Below, piece by piece: positions 14,111-29,546 of a DNA stretch of 64,000 nucleotides (position 1 is its first letter; every line of letters begins with the position of its first letter). A program made the position numbers and the translations under genes. The stretch is taken from the NCBI RefSeq assembly GCF_945859685.1, contig NW_026605825.1, forward strand, positions 1-64,000, given 5' to 3'. This DNA comes from Eupeodes corollae. Taxonomy: Eukaryota > Arthropoda > Insecta > Diptera > Syrphidae. The notes under the pieces were generated by a model, which saw nothing but the letters and a program-made list of their open reading frames with translations, had not been told where the DNA came from and searched no databases.

Positions 14111-16320
14111 GTTCTAGACGAAAATCAAATCACACCCAAAACCATCACCTGATCCTTCCCAACCCCCAAAATCGATCAAGACTTCAAAATAGATACTTGA
14201 CATGTACTAGAAAAAGATACTCCTAATCAAGATCTATCATTATAGATATAGATGAGTCATTTTGAAGCATCCTGAAGGATTTTTGATGTTCTAGACGAAA
14301 ATCAAATCACACCCAAAACCATCACCTGATCCTTCCCAACCCCCAAAATCGATCAAGACTTCAAAATAGATACTTGACATGTACTAGAAAAAGATACTCC
14401 TAATCAAGATCTATCATTATAGATATAGATGAGTCATTTTGGAGCATCCTGAAGGATTTTTGATGTTCTAGACGAAAATCAAATCACACCCAAAACCATC
14501 ACCTGATCCTTCCCAACCCCCAAAATCGATCAAGACTTCAAAATAGATACTTGACATGTACTAGAAAAAGATACTCCTAATCAAGATCTATCATTATAGA
14601 TATAGATGAGTCATTTTGGAGCATCCTGAAGGATTTTTGATGTTCTAGACGAAAATCAAATCACACCCAAAACCATCACCTGATCCTTCCCAACCCCCAA
14701 AATCGATCAAGACTTCAAAATAGATACTTGACATGTACTAGAAAAAGATACTCCTAATCAAGATCTATCATTATAGATATAGATGAGTCATTTTGGAGCA
14801 TCCTGAAGGATTTTTGATGTTCTAGACGAAAATCAAATCACACCCAAAACCATCACCTGATCCTTCCCAACCCCCAAAATCGATCAAGACTTCAAAATAG
14901 ATACTTGACATGTACTAGAAAAAGATACTCCTAATCAAGATCTATCATTATAGATATAGATGAGTCATTTTGGAGCATCCTGAAGGATTTTTGATGTTCT
15001 AGACGAAAATCAAATCACACCCAAAACCATCACCTGATCCTTCCCAACCCCCAAAATCGATCAAGACTTCAAAATAGATACTTGACATGTACTAGAAAAA
15101 GATACTCCTAATCAAGATCTATCATTATAGATATAGATGAGTCATTTTGGAGCATCCTGAAGGATTTTTGATGTTCTAGACGAAAATCAAATCACACCCA
15201 AAACCATCACCTGATCCTTCCCAACCCCCAAAATCGATCAAGACTTCAAAGTAGATACTTGACATGTACTAGAAAAAGATACTCCTAATCAAGATCTATC
15301 ATTATAGATATAGATGAGTCATTTTGGAGCAACCTGAAGGATTTTTGATGTTCTAGACGAAAATCAAATCACACCCAAAACCATCACCTGATCCTTCCCA
15401 ACCCCCAAAATCGATCAAGACTTCAAAATAGATACTTGACATGTACAAGAAAAAGATACTCCTAATCAAGATCTATCATTATAGATATAGATGAGTCATT
15501 TTGGAGCATCCTGAAGGATTTTTGATGTTCTAGACGAAAATCAAATCACACCCAAAACCATCACCTGATCCTTCCCAACCCCCAAAATCGATCAAGACTT
15601 CAAAATAGATACTTGACATGTACTAGAAAAAGATACTCCTAATCAAGATCTATCATTATAGATATAGATGAGTCATTTTGGAGCATCCTGAAGGATTTTT
15701 GATGTTCTAGACGAAAATCAAATCACACCCAAAACCATCACCTGATCCTTCCCAACCCCCAAAATCGATCAAGACTTCAAAATAGATACTTGACATGTAC
15801 TAGAAAAAGATACTCATAATCAAGATCTATCATTATAGATATAGATGAGTCATTTTGGAGCATCCTGAAGGATTTTTGATGTTCTATACGAAAATCAAAT
15901 CACACCCAAAACCATCACCTGATCCTTCCCAACCCCCAAAATCGATCAAGACTTCAAAATAGATACTTGACATGTACTAGAAAAAGATACTCCTAATCAA
16001 AATCTATCATTATAGATATAGATGAGTCATTTTGGAGCATCCTGAAGGATTTTTGATGTTCTAGACGAAAATCAAATCACACCCAAAACCATCACCTGAT
16101 CCTTCCCAACCCCCAAAATCGATCAAGACTTCAAAATAGATACTTGACATGTACTAGAAAAAGATACTCCTAATCAAGATCTATCATTATAGATATAGAT
16201 GAGTCATTTTGGAGCATCCTGAAGGATTTTTGATGTTCTAGACGAAAATCAAATCACACCCAAAACCATCACCTGATCCTTCCCAACCCCCAAAATCGAT
16301 CAAGACTTCAAAATAGATAC

Positions 16321-16390
16321 TTGAAATGTACTAGAAAATGATACTCCTAATCAAGATCATCATTCATTATCATTATAGATACATATGAGT
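16321..16390. repeat. Aberrant monomer with 9-bp expansion
   Basis: Between AATCAAGATC and TATGAGTC this monomer carries extra CATT-rich sequence (about 16,359-16,373), giving a net +9 bp. It also has TTGAAATG at 16,325, AAAATGATAC at 16,339 and ATACATATGAG near 16,380. The expansion repeats the CATTAT word of the local hairpin and looks like slippage or patchy repair there. It is the only copy of this variant seen. Confidence 0.85.
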
Positions 16391-17062
16391 CATTTTGGAG
16401 CATCCTGAAGGATTTTTGATGTTCTAGACGAAAATCAAATCACACCCAAAACCATCACCTGATCCTTCCCAACCCCCAAACTCGATCAAGACTTCAAAAT
16501 AGATACTTGACATGTACTAGAAAAAGATACTCCTAATCAAGATCTATCATTATAGATATAGATGAGTCATTTTGGAGCATCCTGAAGGATTTTTGATGTT
16601 CTAGACGAAAATCAAATCACACCCAAAACCATCACCTGATCCTTCCCAACCCCCAAAATCGATCAAGACTTCAAAATAGATACTTGACATGTACTAGAAA
16701 AAGATACTCCTAATCAAGATCTATCATTATAGATATAGATGAGTCATTTTGGAGCATCCTGAAGGATTTTTGATGTTCTAGACGAAAATCAAATCACACC
16801 CAAAACCATCACCTGATCCTTCCCAACCCCCAAAATCGATCAAGACTTCAAAATAGATACTTGACATGTACTAGAAAAAGATACTCCTAATCAAGATCTA
16901 TCATTATAGATATAGATGAGTCATTTTGGAGCATCCTGAAGGATTTTTGATGTTCTAGACGAAAATCAAATCACACCCAAAACCATCACCTGATCCTTCC
17001 CAACCCCCAAAATCGATCAAGACTTCAAAATAGATACTTGACATGTACTAGAAAAAGATACT

Positions 17063-20000
17063 TCTAATCAAGATCTATCATTATAGATATAGATGAGTCA
17101 TTTTGGAGCATCCTGAAGGATTTTTGATGTTCTAGACGAAAATCAAATCACACCCAAAACCATCACCTGATCCTTCCCAACCCCCAAAATCGATCAAGAC
17201 TTCAAAATAGATACTTGACATGTACTAGAAAAAGATACTCATAATCAAGATCTATCATTATAGATATAGATGAGTCATTTTGGAGCATCCTGAAGGATTT
17301 TTGATGTTCTAGACGAAAATCAAATCACACCCAAAACCATCACCTGATCCTTCCCAACCCCCAAAATCGATCAAGACTTCAAAATAGATACTTGACATGT
17401 ACTAGAAAAAGATACTCCTAATCAAGATCTATCATTATAGATATAGATGAGTCATTTTGGAGCATCCTGAAGGATTTTTGATGTTCTAGACGAAAATCAA
17501 ATCATACCCAAAACCATCACCTGATCCTTCCCAACCCCCAAAATCGATCAAGACTTCAAAATAGATACTTGACATGTACTAGAAAAAGATACTCCTAATC
17601 AAGATCTATCATTATAGATATAGATGAGTCATTTTGGAGCATCCTGAAGGATTTTTGATGTTCTAGACGAAAATCAAATCACACCCAAAACCATCACCTG
17701 ATCCTTCCCAACCCCCAAAATCGATCAAGACTTCAAAATAGATACTTGACATGTACTAGAAAAAGATACTCCTAATCAAGATCTATCATTATAGATATAG
17801 ATGAGTCATTTTGGAGCATCCTGAAGGATTTTTGATGTTCTAGACAAAAATCAAATCACACCCAAAACCATCACCTGATCCTTCCCAACCCCCAAAATCG
17901 ATCAAGATTTCAAAATAGATACTTGACATGTACTAGAAAAAGATACTCCTAATCAAGATCTATCATTATAGATATAGATGAGTCATTTTGGAGCATCCTG
18001 AAGGATTTTTGATGTTCTAGACGAAAATCAAATCACACCCAAAACCATCACCTGATCCTTCCCAACCCCCAAAATCGATCAAGACTTCAAAATAGATACT
18101 TGACATGTACTAGAAAAAGATACTTCTAATCAAGATCTATCATTATAGATATAGATGAGTCATTTTGGAGCATCCTGAAGGATTTTTGATGTTCTAGATG
18201 AAAATCAAATCACACCCAAAACCATCACCTGATCCTTCCCAACCCCCAAAATCGATCAAGACTTCAAAATAGATACTTGACATGTACTAGAAAAAGATGC
18301 TCCTAATCAAGATCTATCATTATAGATATAGATGAGTCATTTTGGAGCATCCTGAAGGATTTTTGATGTTCTAGACGAAAATCAAATCACACCCAAAACC
18401 ATCACCTGATCCTTCCCAACCCCCAAAATCGATCAAGACTTCAAAAAAAATACTTGACATGTACTAGAAAAAGATACTCCTAATCAAGATCTATCATTAT
18501 AGATATAGATGAGTCATTTTGGAGCATCCTGAAGGATTTTTGATGTTCTAGACGAAAATCAAATCACACCCAAAACCATCACCTGATCCTTCCCAACCCC
18601 CAAAATCGATCAAGACTTCAAAATAGATACTTGACATGTACTAGAAAAAGATACTCCTAATCAAGATCTATCATTATAGATATAGATGAGTCATTTTGGA
18701 GCATCCTGAAGGATTTTTGATGTTCTAGACGAAAATCAAATCACACCCAAAACCATCACCTGATCCTATCCTTCCCAACCCCCAAAATCGATCAAGACTT
18801 CAAAATAGATACTTGACATGTACTAGAAAAAGATACTCCTAATCAAGATCTATCATTATAGATATAGATGAGTCATTTTGGAGCATCCTGAAGGATTTTT
18901 GATGTTCTAGACGAAAATCAAATCACACCCAAAACCATCACCTGATCCTTCCCAACCCCAAAAATCGATCAAGACTTCAAAATAGATACTTGACATGTAC
19001 TAGAAAAAGATACTCCTAATCAAGATCTATCATTATAGATATAGATGAGTCATTTTGGAGCATCCTGAAGGATTTTTGATGTTCTAGACGAAAATCAAAT
19101 CACACCCAAAACCATCACCTGATCCTTCCCAACCCCCAAAATCGATCAAGACTTCAAAATAGATACTTGACATGTACTAGAAAAAGATACTCCTAATCAA
19201 GATCTATCATTATAGATGTAGATGAGTCATTTTGGAGCATCCTGAAGGATTTTTGATGTTCTAGACGAAAATCAAATCACACCCAAAACCATCACCTGAT
19301 CCTTCCCAACCCCCAAAATCGATCAAGACTTCAAAATAGATACTTGACATGTACTAGAAAAAGATACTCCTAATCAAGATCTATCATTATAGATATAGAT
19401 GAGTCATTTTGGAGCATCCTGAAGGATTTTTGATGTTCTAGACGAAAATCAAATCACACCCAAAACCATCACCTGATCCTTCCCAACCCCCAAAATCGAT
19501 CAAGACTTCAAAATAGATACTTGACATGTACTAGAAAAAGATACTCCTAATCAAGATCTATCATTATAGATATAGATGAGTCATTTTGGAGCATCTGAAG
19601 GATTTTTGACGTTCTAGACGAAAATCAAATCACACCCAAAACCATCACCTGATCCTTCCCAACCCCCAAAATCGATCAAGACTTCAAAATAGATACTTGA
19701 CATGTACTAGAAAAAGATACTCTAATCAAGATCTATCATTATAGATATAGATGAGTCATTTTGGAGCATCCTGAAGGATTTTTGATGTTCTAGACGAAAA
19801 TCAAATCACACCCAAAACCATCACCTGATCCTTCCCAACCCCCAAAATCGATCAAGACTTCAAAATAGATACTTGACATGTACTAGAAAAAGATACTCCT
19901 AATCAAGATCTATCATTACAGATATAGATGAGTCATTTTGGAGCATCCTGAAGGATTTTTGATGTTCTAGACGAAAATCAAATCACACCCAAAACCATCA

Positions 20001-22789
20001 CCTGATCCTTCCTAACCCCCAAAATCGATCAAGGGTTCAAAATAGATACTTGACATGTACTAGAAAAAGATACTCCTAATCAAGATCTATCATTATAGAT
20101 ATAGATGAGTCATTTTGGAGCATCCTGAAGGATTTTTGATGTTCTAGACGAAAATCAAATCACACCCAAAACCATCACCTGATCCTTCCAACCCCCAAAA
20201 TCGATCAAGACTTCAAAATAGATACTTGACATGTACTAGAAAAAGATACTCCTAATCAAGATCTATCATTATAGATATAGATGAGTCATTTTGGAGCATC
20301 CTGAAGGATTTTTGATGTTCTAGACGAAAATCAAATCACACCCAAAACCATCATCTGATCCTTCCCAACCCCCAAAATCGATCAAGACTTCAAAATAGAT
20401 ACTTGACATGTACTAGAAAAGATACTCCTAATCAAGATTTATCATTATAGATATAGATGAGTCATTTTGGAGCATCCTGAAGGATTTTTGATGTTCTAGA
20501 CGAAAATCAAATCACAAAACCATCACCTGATCCTTCCCAACCCCCAAAATCGATCAAGACTTCAAAATAGATACTTGACATGTACTAGAAAAAGATACTC
20601 CTAATCAAGATCTATCATTATAGATATAGATGAGTCATTTTGGAGCATCCTGAAGGATTTTTGATGTTCTAGACGAAAATCAAATCACACCCAAAACCAT
20701 CACCTGATCCTTCCCAACCCCCAAAATCGATCAAGACTTCAAAATAGATACTTGATATGTACTAGAAAAAGATACTCCTAATCAAGATCTATCATTATAG
20801 ATATAGATGAGTCATTTTGGAGCATCCTGAAGGATTTTTGATGTTCTAGACGAAAATCAAGTCACACCCAAAACCATCACCTGATCCTTCCCAACCCCCA
20901 AAATCGATCAAGACTTCAAAATAGATACTTGACATGTACTAGAAAAAGATACTCCTAATCAAGATCTATCATTATAGATATAGATGAGTCATTTTGGAGC
21001 ATCCTGAAGGATTTTTGATGTTCTAGACGAAAATCAAATCACACCCAAAACCATCACCTGATCCTTCCCAACCCCCAAAATCGATCAAGACTTCAAAATA
21101 GATACTTGACATGTACTAAAAAAGATACTCCTAATCAAGATCTATCATTATAGATATGGATGAGTCATTTTGGAGCATCCTGAAGGATTTTTGATGTTCT
21201 AGACGAAAATCAAATCACACCCAAAACCATCACCTGATCCTTCCCAACCCCCAAAAATCGATCAAGACTTCAAAATAGATACTTGACATGTACAAGAAAA
21301 AGATACTCCTAATCAAGATCTATCATTATAGATATAGATGAGTCATTTTGGAGCATCCTGAAGGATTTTTGATGTTCTAGATGAAAATCAAATCACACCC
21401 AAAACCATCACCTGATCCTTCCCAACCCCCAAAATCGATCAAGACTTCAAAATAGATACTTGACATGTACTAGAAAAAGATACTCCTAATCAAGATCTAT
21501 CATTATAGATATAGATGAGTCATTTTGGAGCATCCTGAAGGATTTTTGATGTTCTAGACGAAAATCAAATCACACCCAAAACCATCACCTGATCCTTCCC
21601 AACCCCCAAAATCGATCAAGACTTCAAAATAGATACTTGACATGTACTAGAAAAAGATACTCCTAATCAAGATCTATCATTATAGATATAGATGAGTCAT
21701 TTTGGAGCATCCTGAAGGATTTTTGATGTTCTAGACGAAAATCAAATCACACCCAAAACCATCACCTGATCCTTCCCAACCCCCAAAATCGATCAAGACT
21801 TCAAAATAGATACTTGACATGTACTAGAAAAAGATACTCCTAATCAAGATCTATCATTATAGATATATATGAGTCATTTTGGAGCATCCTGAAGGATTTT
21901 TGATGTTCTAGACGAAAATCAAATCACACCCAAAACCATCACCTGATCCTTCCCAACCCCCAAAATCGATCAAGACTTCAAAATAGATACTTGACATGTA
22001 CTAGAAAAAGATACTCCTAATCAAGATCTATCATTATAGATATAGATGAGTCATTTTGGAGCATCCTGAAGGATTTTTGATGTTCTAGACGAAAATCAAA
22101 TCACACCCAAAACCATCACCTGATCCTTCCCAACCCCCAAAATCGATCAAGACTTCAAAATAGATACTTGACATGTACTAGAAAAAGATACTCCTAATCA
22201 AGATCTATCATTATAGATATAGATGAGTCATTTTGGAGCATCCTGAAGGATTTTTGATGTTCTAGACGAAAATCAAATCACACCCAAAACCATCACCTGA
22301 TCCTTCCCAACCCCCAAAATCGATCAAGACTTCAAAATAGATACTTGACATGTACTAGAAAAAGATACTCCTAATCAAGATCTATCATTATAGATATAGA
22401 TGAGTCATTTTGGAGCATCCTGAAGGATTTTTGATGTTCTAGACGAAAATCAAATCACACCCAAAACCATCACCTGATCCTTCCCAACCCCCAAAATCGA
22501 TCAAGACTTCAAAATAGATACTTGACATGTACTAGAAAAAGATACTCCTAATCAAGATCTATCATCATAGATATAGATGAGTCATTTTGGAGCATCCTGA
22601 AGGATTTTTGATGTTCTAGACGAAAATCAAATCACACCCAAAACCATCACCTGATCCTTCCCAACCCCCAAAATCGATCAAGACTTCAAAATAGATACTT
22701 GACATGTACTAGAAAAAGATACTCCTAATCAAGATCTATCATTATAGATATAGATGAGTCATTTTGGAGCATCCTGAAGGATTTTTGAC
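17063..22789. repeat. Long-range duplication, copy 2
   Basis: Partner of the 5.0-11.5 kb block. Matching variants are at 17,063, 17,505, 17,846, 17,908, 18,199, 19,610, 20,034, 21,382, 22,566 and 22,789. The offset drifts from 12,044 to 12,049, 12,048 and 12,042. These values are what the small indels predict: -1 at 6,705, +5 at 18,766, and -1, -1, -1, -1, -4, -1 and +1 between 19,595 and 21,255. The last two markers are offset by 11,334, which is 708 bp or exactly four monomers less, so one copy gained or lost four units between the 9.3 kb and 11.2 kb equivalents. The last pair could instead correspond to the 12.3 or 13.9 kb versions of the same pair. Confidence 0.85.
18757..18779. repeat. 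5-bp internal duplication (ATCCT)
   Basis: Consensus CCTGATCCTTCCC becomes CCTGATCCTATCCTTCCC, a tandem copy of ATCCT giving +5 bp. It is the indel that shifts the offset between the two long-range duplication blocks from 12,044 to 12,049. Confidence 0.85.
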
Positions 22790-25700
22790 GTTCTAGACGA
22801 AAATCAAATCACACCCAAAACCATCACCTGATCCTTCCCAACCCCCAAAATCGATCAAGACTTCAAAATAGATACTTGACATGTACTAGAAAAAGATACT
22901 CCTAATCAAGATCTATCATTATAGATATAGATGAGTCATTTTGGAGAATCCTGAAGGATTTTTGATGTTCTAGACGAAAATCAAATCACACCCAAAACCA
23001 TCACCTGATCCTTCCCAACCCCCAAAATCGATCAAGCCTTCAAAATAGATACTTGACATGTACTAGAAAAAGATACTCCTAATCAAGATCTATCATTATA
23101 GATATAGATGAGTCATTTTGGAGCATCCTGAAGGATTTTTGATGTTCTAGACGAAAATCAAATCACACCCAAAACCATCACCTGATCCTTCCCAACCCCC
23201 AAAATCGATCAAGACTTCAAAATAGATACTTGACGTGTACTAGAAAAAGATACTCCTAATCAAGATCTATCATTATAGATATAGATGAGTCATTTTGGAG
23301 CATCCTGAAGGATTTTTGATGTTCTAGACGAAAATCAAATCACACCCAAAACCATCACCTGATCCTTCCCAACCCCCAAAATCGATCAAGACTTCAAAAT
23401 AGATACTTGACATGTACTAGAAAAAGATACTCCTAATCAATATCTATCATTATAGATATAGATGAGTCATTTTGGAGCATCCTGAAGGATTTTTGATGTT
23501 CTAGACGAAAATCAAATCACACCCAAAACCATCACCTGATCCTTCCCAACCCCCAAAATCGATCAAGACTTCAAAATAGATACTTGACATGTACTACAAA
23601 AAGATACTCCTAATCAAGATCTATCATTATAGATATAGATGAGTCATTTTGGAGCATCCTGAAGGATTTTTGATGTTCTAGACGAAAATCAAATCACACC
23701 CAAAACCATCACCTGATCCTTCCCAACCCCCAAAATCGATCAAGACTTCAAAATAGATACTTGACATGTACTAGAAAAAGATACTCCTAATCAAGATCTA
23801 TCATTATAGATATAGATGAGTCATTTTGGAGCATCCTGAAGGATTTTTGATGTTCTAGACGAAAATCAAATCACACCCAAAACCATCACCTGATCCTTCC
23901 CAACCCCCAAAATCGATCAAGACTTCAAAATAGATACTTGACATGTACTAGAAAAAGATACTCCTAATCAAGATCTATCATTATAGATATAGATGAGTCA
24001 TTTTGGAGCATCCTGAAGGATTTTTGATGTTCTAGACGAAAATCAAATCACTCCCAAAACCATCACCTGATCCTTCCCAACCCCCAAAATCGATCAAGAC
24101 TTCAAAATAGATACTTGACATGTACTAGAAAAAGATACTCCTAATCAAGATCTATCATTATAGATATAGATGAGTCATTTTGGAGCATCCTGAAGGATTT
24201 TTGATGTTCTAGACGAAAATCAAATCACACCCAAAACCATCACCTGATCCTTCCCAACCCCCAAAATCGATCAAGACTTTAAAATAGATACTTGACATGT
24301 ACTAGAAAAAGATACTCCTAATCAAGATCTATCATTATAGATATAGATGAGTCATTTTGGAGCATCCTGAAGGATTTTTGATGTTCTAGACGAAAATCAA
24401 ATCACACCCAAAACCATCACCTGATCCTTTCCAACCCCCAAAATCGATCAAGACTTCAAAATAGATACTTGACATGTACTAGAAAAAGATACTCCTAATC
24501 AAGATCTATCATTATAGATATAGATGAGTCATTTTGGAGCATCCTGAAGGATTTTTGATGTTCTAGACGAAAATCAAATCACACCCAAAACCATCACCTG
24601 ATCCTTCCCAACCCCCAAAATCGATCAAGACTTCAAAATAGATACTTGACATGTACTAGAAAAAGATACTCCTAATCAAGATCTATCATTATAGATATAG
24701 ATGAGTCATTTTGGAGCATCCTGAAGGATTTTTGATGTTCTAGACGAAAATCAAATCACACCCAAAACCATCACCTGATCCTTTCCAACCCCCAAAATCG
24801 ATCAAGACTTCAAAATAGATACTTGACATGTACTAGAAAAAGATACTCCTAATCAAGATCTATCATTATAGATATAGATGAGTCATTTTGGAGCATCCTG
24901 AAGGATTTTTGATGTTCTAGACGAAAATCAAATCACACCCAAAACCATCACCTGATCCTTCCCAACCCCCAAAATCGATCAAGACTTCAAAATAGATACT
25001 TGACATGTACTAGAAAAAGATACTCCTAATCAAGATCTATCATTATAGATATAGATGAGTCATTTTGGAGCATCCTGAAGGATTTTTGATGTTCTAGACG
25101 AAAATCAAATCACACCCAAAACCATCACCTGATCCTTCCCAACCCCCAAAATCGATCAAGACTTCAAAATAGATACTTGACATGTACTAGAAAAAGATAC
25201 TCCTAATCAAGATCTATCATTATAGATATAGATGAGTCATTTTGGAGCATCCTGAAGGATTTTTGATGTTCTAGACGAAAATCAAATCACACCCAAAACC
25301 ATCACCTGATCCTTCCCAACCCCCAAAATCGATCAAGACTTCAAAATAGATACTTGACATGTACTAGAAAAAGATACTCCTAATCAAGATCTATCATTAT
25401 AGATATAGATGAGTCATTTTGGAGCATCCTGAAGGATTTTTGATGTTCTAGACGAAAATCAAATCACACCCAAAACCATCACCTGATCCTTCCCAACCCC
25501 CAAAATCGATCAAGACTTCAAAATAGATACTTGACATGTACTAGAAAAAGATACTCCTAATCAAGATCTATCATTATAGATATAGATGAGTCATTTTGGA
25601 GCATCCTGAAGGATTTTTGATGTTCTAGACGAAAATCAAATCACACCCAAAACCATCACCTGATCCTTCCCAACCCCCAAAATCGATCAAGACTTCAAAA

Positions 25701-26588
25701 TAGATACTTGACATGTACTAGAAAAAGATACTCCTAATCAAGATCTATCATTATAGATATAGATGAGTCATTTTGGAGCATCCTGAAGGATTTTTGATGT
25801 TCTAGACGAAAATCAAATCACACCCAAAACCATCACCTGATCCTTCCCAACCCCCAAAATCGATCAAGACTTCAAAATAGATACTTGACATGTACTAGAA
25901 AAAGATACTCCTAATCAAGATCTATCATTATAGATATAGATGAGTCATTTTGGAGCATCCTGAAGGATTTTTGATGTTCTAGACGAAAATCAAATCACAC
26001 CCAAAACCATCACCTGATCCTTCCCAACCCCCAAAATCGATCAAGACTTCAAAATAGATACTTGACATGTACTAGAAAAAGATACTCCTAATCAAGATCT
26101 ATCATTATAGATATAGATGAGTCATTTTGGAGCATCCTGAAGGATTTTTGATGTTCTAGACGAAAATCAAATCATACCCAAAACCATCACCTGATCCTTC
26201 CCCAACCCCCAAAATCGATCAAGACTTCAAAATAGATACTTGACATGTACTAGAAAAAGATACTCCTAATCAAGATCTATCATTATAGATATAGATGAAT
26301 CATTTTGGAGCATCCTGAAGGATTTTTGATGTTCTAGACGAAAATCAAATCACACCCAAAACCATCACCTGATCCTTCCCAACCCCCAAAATCGATCAAG
26401 ACTTCAAAATAGATACTTGACATGTACTAGAAAAAGATACTCCTAATCAAGATCTATCATTATAGATATAGATGAGTCATTTTGGAGCATCCTGAAGGAT
26501 TTTTGATGTTCTAGACGAAAATCAAATCACACCCAAAACCATCACCTGATCCTTCCCAACCCCCAAAATCGATCAAGACTTCAAAATA

Positions 26589-27213
26589 TATACTTGACAT
26601 GTACTAGAAAAAGATACTCCTAATCAAGATCTATCATTATAGATATAGATGAGTCATTTTGGAGCATCCTGAAGGATTTTTGATGTTCTAGACGAAAATC
26701 AAATCACACCCAAAACCATCACCTGATCCTTCCCAACCCCCAAAATCGATCAAGACTTCAAAATAGATACTTGACATGTACTAGAAAAAGATACTCCTAA
26801 TCAAGATCTATCATTATAGATATAGATGAGTCATTTTGGAGCATCCTGAAGGATTTTTGATGTTCTAGACGAAAATCAAATCACACCCAAAACCATCACC
26901 TGATCCTTCCCAACCCCCAAAATCGATCAAGACTTCAAAATAGATACTTGACATGTACTAGAAAAAGATACTCCTAATCAAGATCTATCATTATAGATAT
27001 AGATGAGTCATTTTGGAGCATCCTGAAGGATTTTTGATGTTCTAGACGAAAATCAAATCACACCCAAAACCATCACCTGATCCTTCCCAACCCCCAAAAT
27101 TGATCAAGACTTCAAAATAGATACTTGACATGTACTAGAAAAAGATACTCCTAATCAAGATCTATCATTATAGATATAGATGAGTCATTTTGGAGCAACC
27201 TGAAGGATTTTTA
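26589..27213. repeat. 10-monomer repeat, copy 1
   Basis: Carries AAAATATATAC at 26,589, GCAACCTG at 27,198 and TTTTTAATG at 27,213. All three recur 1,769 bp downstream. That is ten monomers minus the 1-bp deletion at about 27,642. Confidence 0.85.
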
Positions 27214-28357
27214 ATGTTCTAGACGAAAATCAAATCACACCCAAAACCATCACCTGATCCTTCCCAACCCCCAAAATCGATCAAGACTTCAAAATAGATA
27301 CTTGACATGTACTAGAAAAAGATACTCCTAATCAAGATCTATCATTATAGATATAGATGAGTCATTTTGGAGCATCCTGAAGGATTTTTGATGTTCTAGA
27401 CGAAAATCAAATCACACCCAAAACCATCACCTGATCCTTCCCAACCCCCAAAATCGATCAAGACTTCAAAATAGATACTTGACATGTACTAGAAAAAGAT
27501 ACTCCTAATCAAGATCTATCATTATAGATATAGATGAGTCATTTTGGAGCATCCTGAAGGATTTTTGATGTTCTAGACGAAAATCAAATCACACCCAAAA
27601 CCATCACCTGATCCTTCCCAACCCCCAAAATCGATCAAGACTCAAAATAGATACTTGACATGTACTAGAAAAAGATACTCCTAATCAAGATCTATCATTA
27701 TAGATATAGATGAGTCATTTTGGAGCATCCTGAAGGATTTTTGATGTTCTAGACGAAAATAAAATCACACCCAAAACCATCACCTGATCCTTCCCAACCC
27801 CCAAAATCGATCAAGACTTCAAAAAAGATACTTGACATGTACTAGAAAAAGATACTCCTAATCAAGATCTATCATTATAGATATAGATGAGTCATTTTGG
27901 AGCATCCTGAAGGATTTTTGATGTTCTAGACGAAAATCAAATCACACCCAAAACCATCACCTGATCCTTCCCAACCCCCAAAATCGATCAAGACTTCAAA
28001 ATAGATACTTGACATGTACTAGAAAAAGATACTCCTAATCAAGATCTATCATTATAGATATAGATGAGTCATTTTGGAGCATCCTGAAGGATTTTTGATG
28101 TTCTAGACGAAAATCAAATCACACCCAAAACCATCACCTGATCCTTCCCAACCCCCAAAATCGATCAAGACTTCAAAATAGATACTTGACATGTACTAGA
28201 AAAAGATACTCCTAATCAAGATCTATCATTATAGATATAGATGAGTCATTTTGGAGCATCCTGAAGGATTTTTGATGTTCTAGACGAAAATCAAATCACA
28301 CCCAAAACCATCACCTGATCCTTCCCAACCCCCAAAATCGATCAAGACTTCAAAATA

Positions 28358-28982
28358 TATACTTGACATGTACTAGAAAAAGATACTCCTAATCAAGATC
28401 TATCATTATAGATATAGATGAGTCATTTTGGAGCATCCTGAAGGATTTTTGATGTTCTAGACGAAAATCAAATCACACCCAAAACCATCACCTGATCCTT
28501 CCCAACCCCCAAAATCGATCAAGACTTCAAAATAGATACTTGACATGTACTAGAAAAAGATACTCCTAATCAAGATCTATCATTATAGATATAGATGAGT
28601 CATTTTGGAGCATCCTGAAGGATTTTTGATGTTCTAGACGAAAATCAAATCACACCCAAAACCATCACCTGATCCTTCCCAACCCCCAAAATCGATCAAG
28701 ACTTCAAAATAGATACTTGACATGTACTAGAAAAAGATACTCCTAATCAAGATCTATCATTATAGATATAGATGAGTCATTTTGGAGCATCCTGAAGGAT
28801 TTTTGATGTTCTAGACGAAAATCAAATCACACCCAAAACCATCACCTGATCCTTCCCAACCCCCAAAATCGATCAAGACTTCAAAATAGATACTTGACAT
28901 GTACTAGAAAAAGATACTCCTAATCAAGATCTATCATTATAGATATAGATGAGTCATTTTGGAGCAACCTGAAGGATTTTTA
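28358..28982. repeat. 10-monomer repeat, copy 2
   Basis: Partner of 26,589-27,213. The same three variants lie at 28,358, 28,967 and 28,982. The AATTGATC change at 27,101 of copy 1 is absent here, so it is younger than the copying event or was corrected afterwards. Confidence 0.85.
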
Positions 28983-29386
28983 ATGTTCTAGACGAAAATC
29001 AAATCACACCCAAAACCATCACCTGATCCTTCCCAACCCCCAAAATCGATCAAGACTTCAAAATAGATACTTGACATGTACTAGAAAAAGATACTCCTAA
29101 TCAAGATCTATCATTATAGATATAGATGAGTCATTTTGGAGCATCCTGAAGGATTTTTGATGTTCTAGACGAAAATCAAATCACACCCAAAACCATCACC
29201 TGATCCTTCCCAACCCCCAAAATCGATCAAGACTTCAAAATAGATACTTGACATGTACTAGAAAAAGATCCTCCTAATCAAGATCTATCATTATAGATAT
29301 AGATGAGTCATTTTGGAGCATCCTGAAGGATTTTTGATGTTCTAGACGAAAATCAAATCACACCCAAAACCATCACCTGATCCTTC

Positions 29387-29546
29387 CCAAGACTTCAAAA
29401 TAGATACTTGACATGTACTAGAAAAAGATACTCCTAATCAAGATCTATCATTATAGATATAGATGAGTCATTTTGGAGCATCCTGAAGGATTTTTGATGT
29501 TCTAGACGAAAATCAAATCACACCCAAAACCATCACCTGATCCTTC
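29387..29546. repeat. Monomer with 17-bp deletion (160 bp)
   Basis: CCTTCCCAA is joined directly to GACTTCAAAA, removing the C-tract and the ATCGATC site. CAA occurs at both deletion ends in the consensus, so a slippage or microhomology-mediated deletion fits. No second copy of this monomer was seen. Confidence 0.9.
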
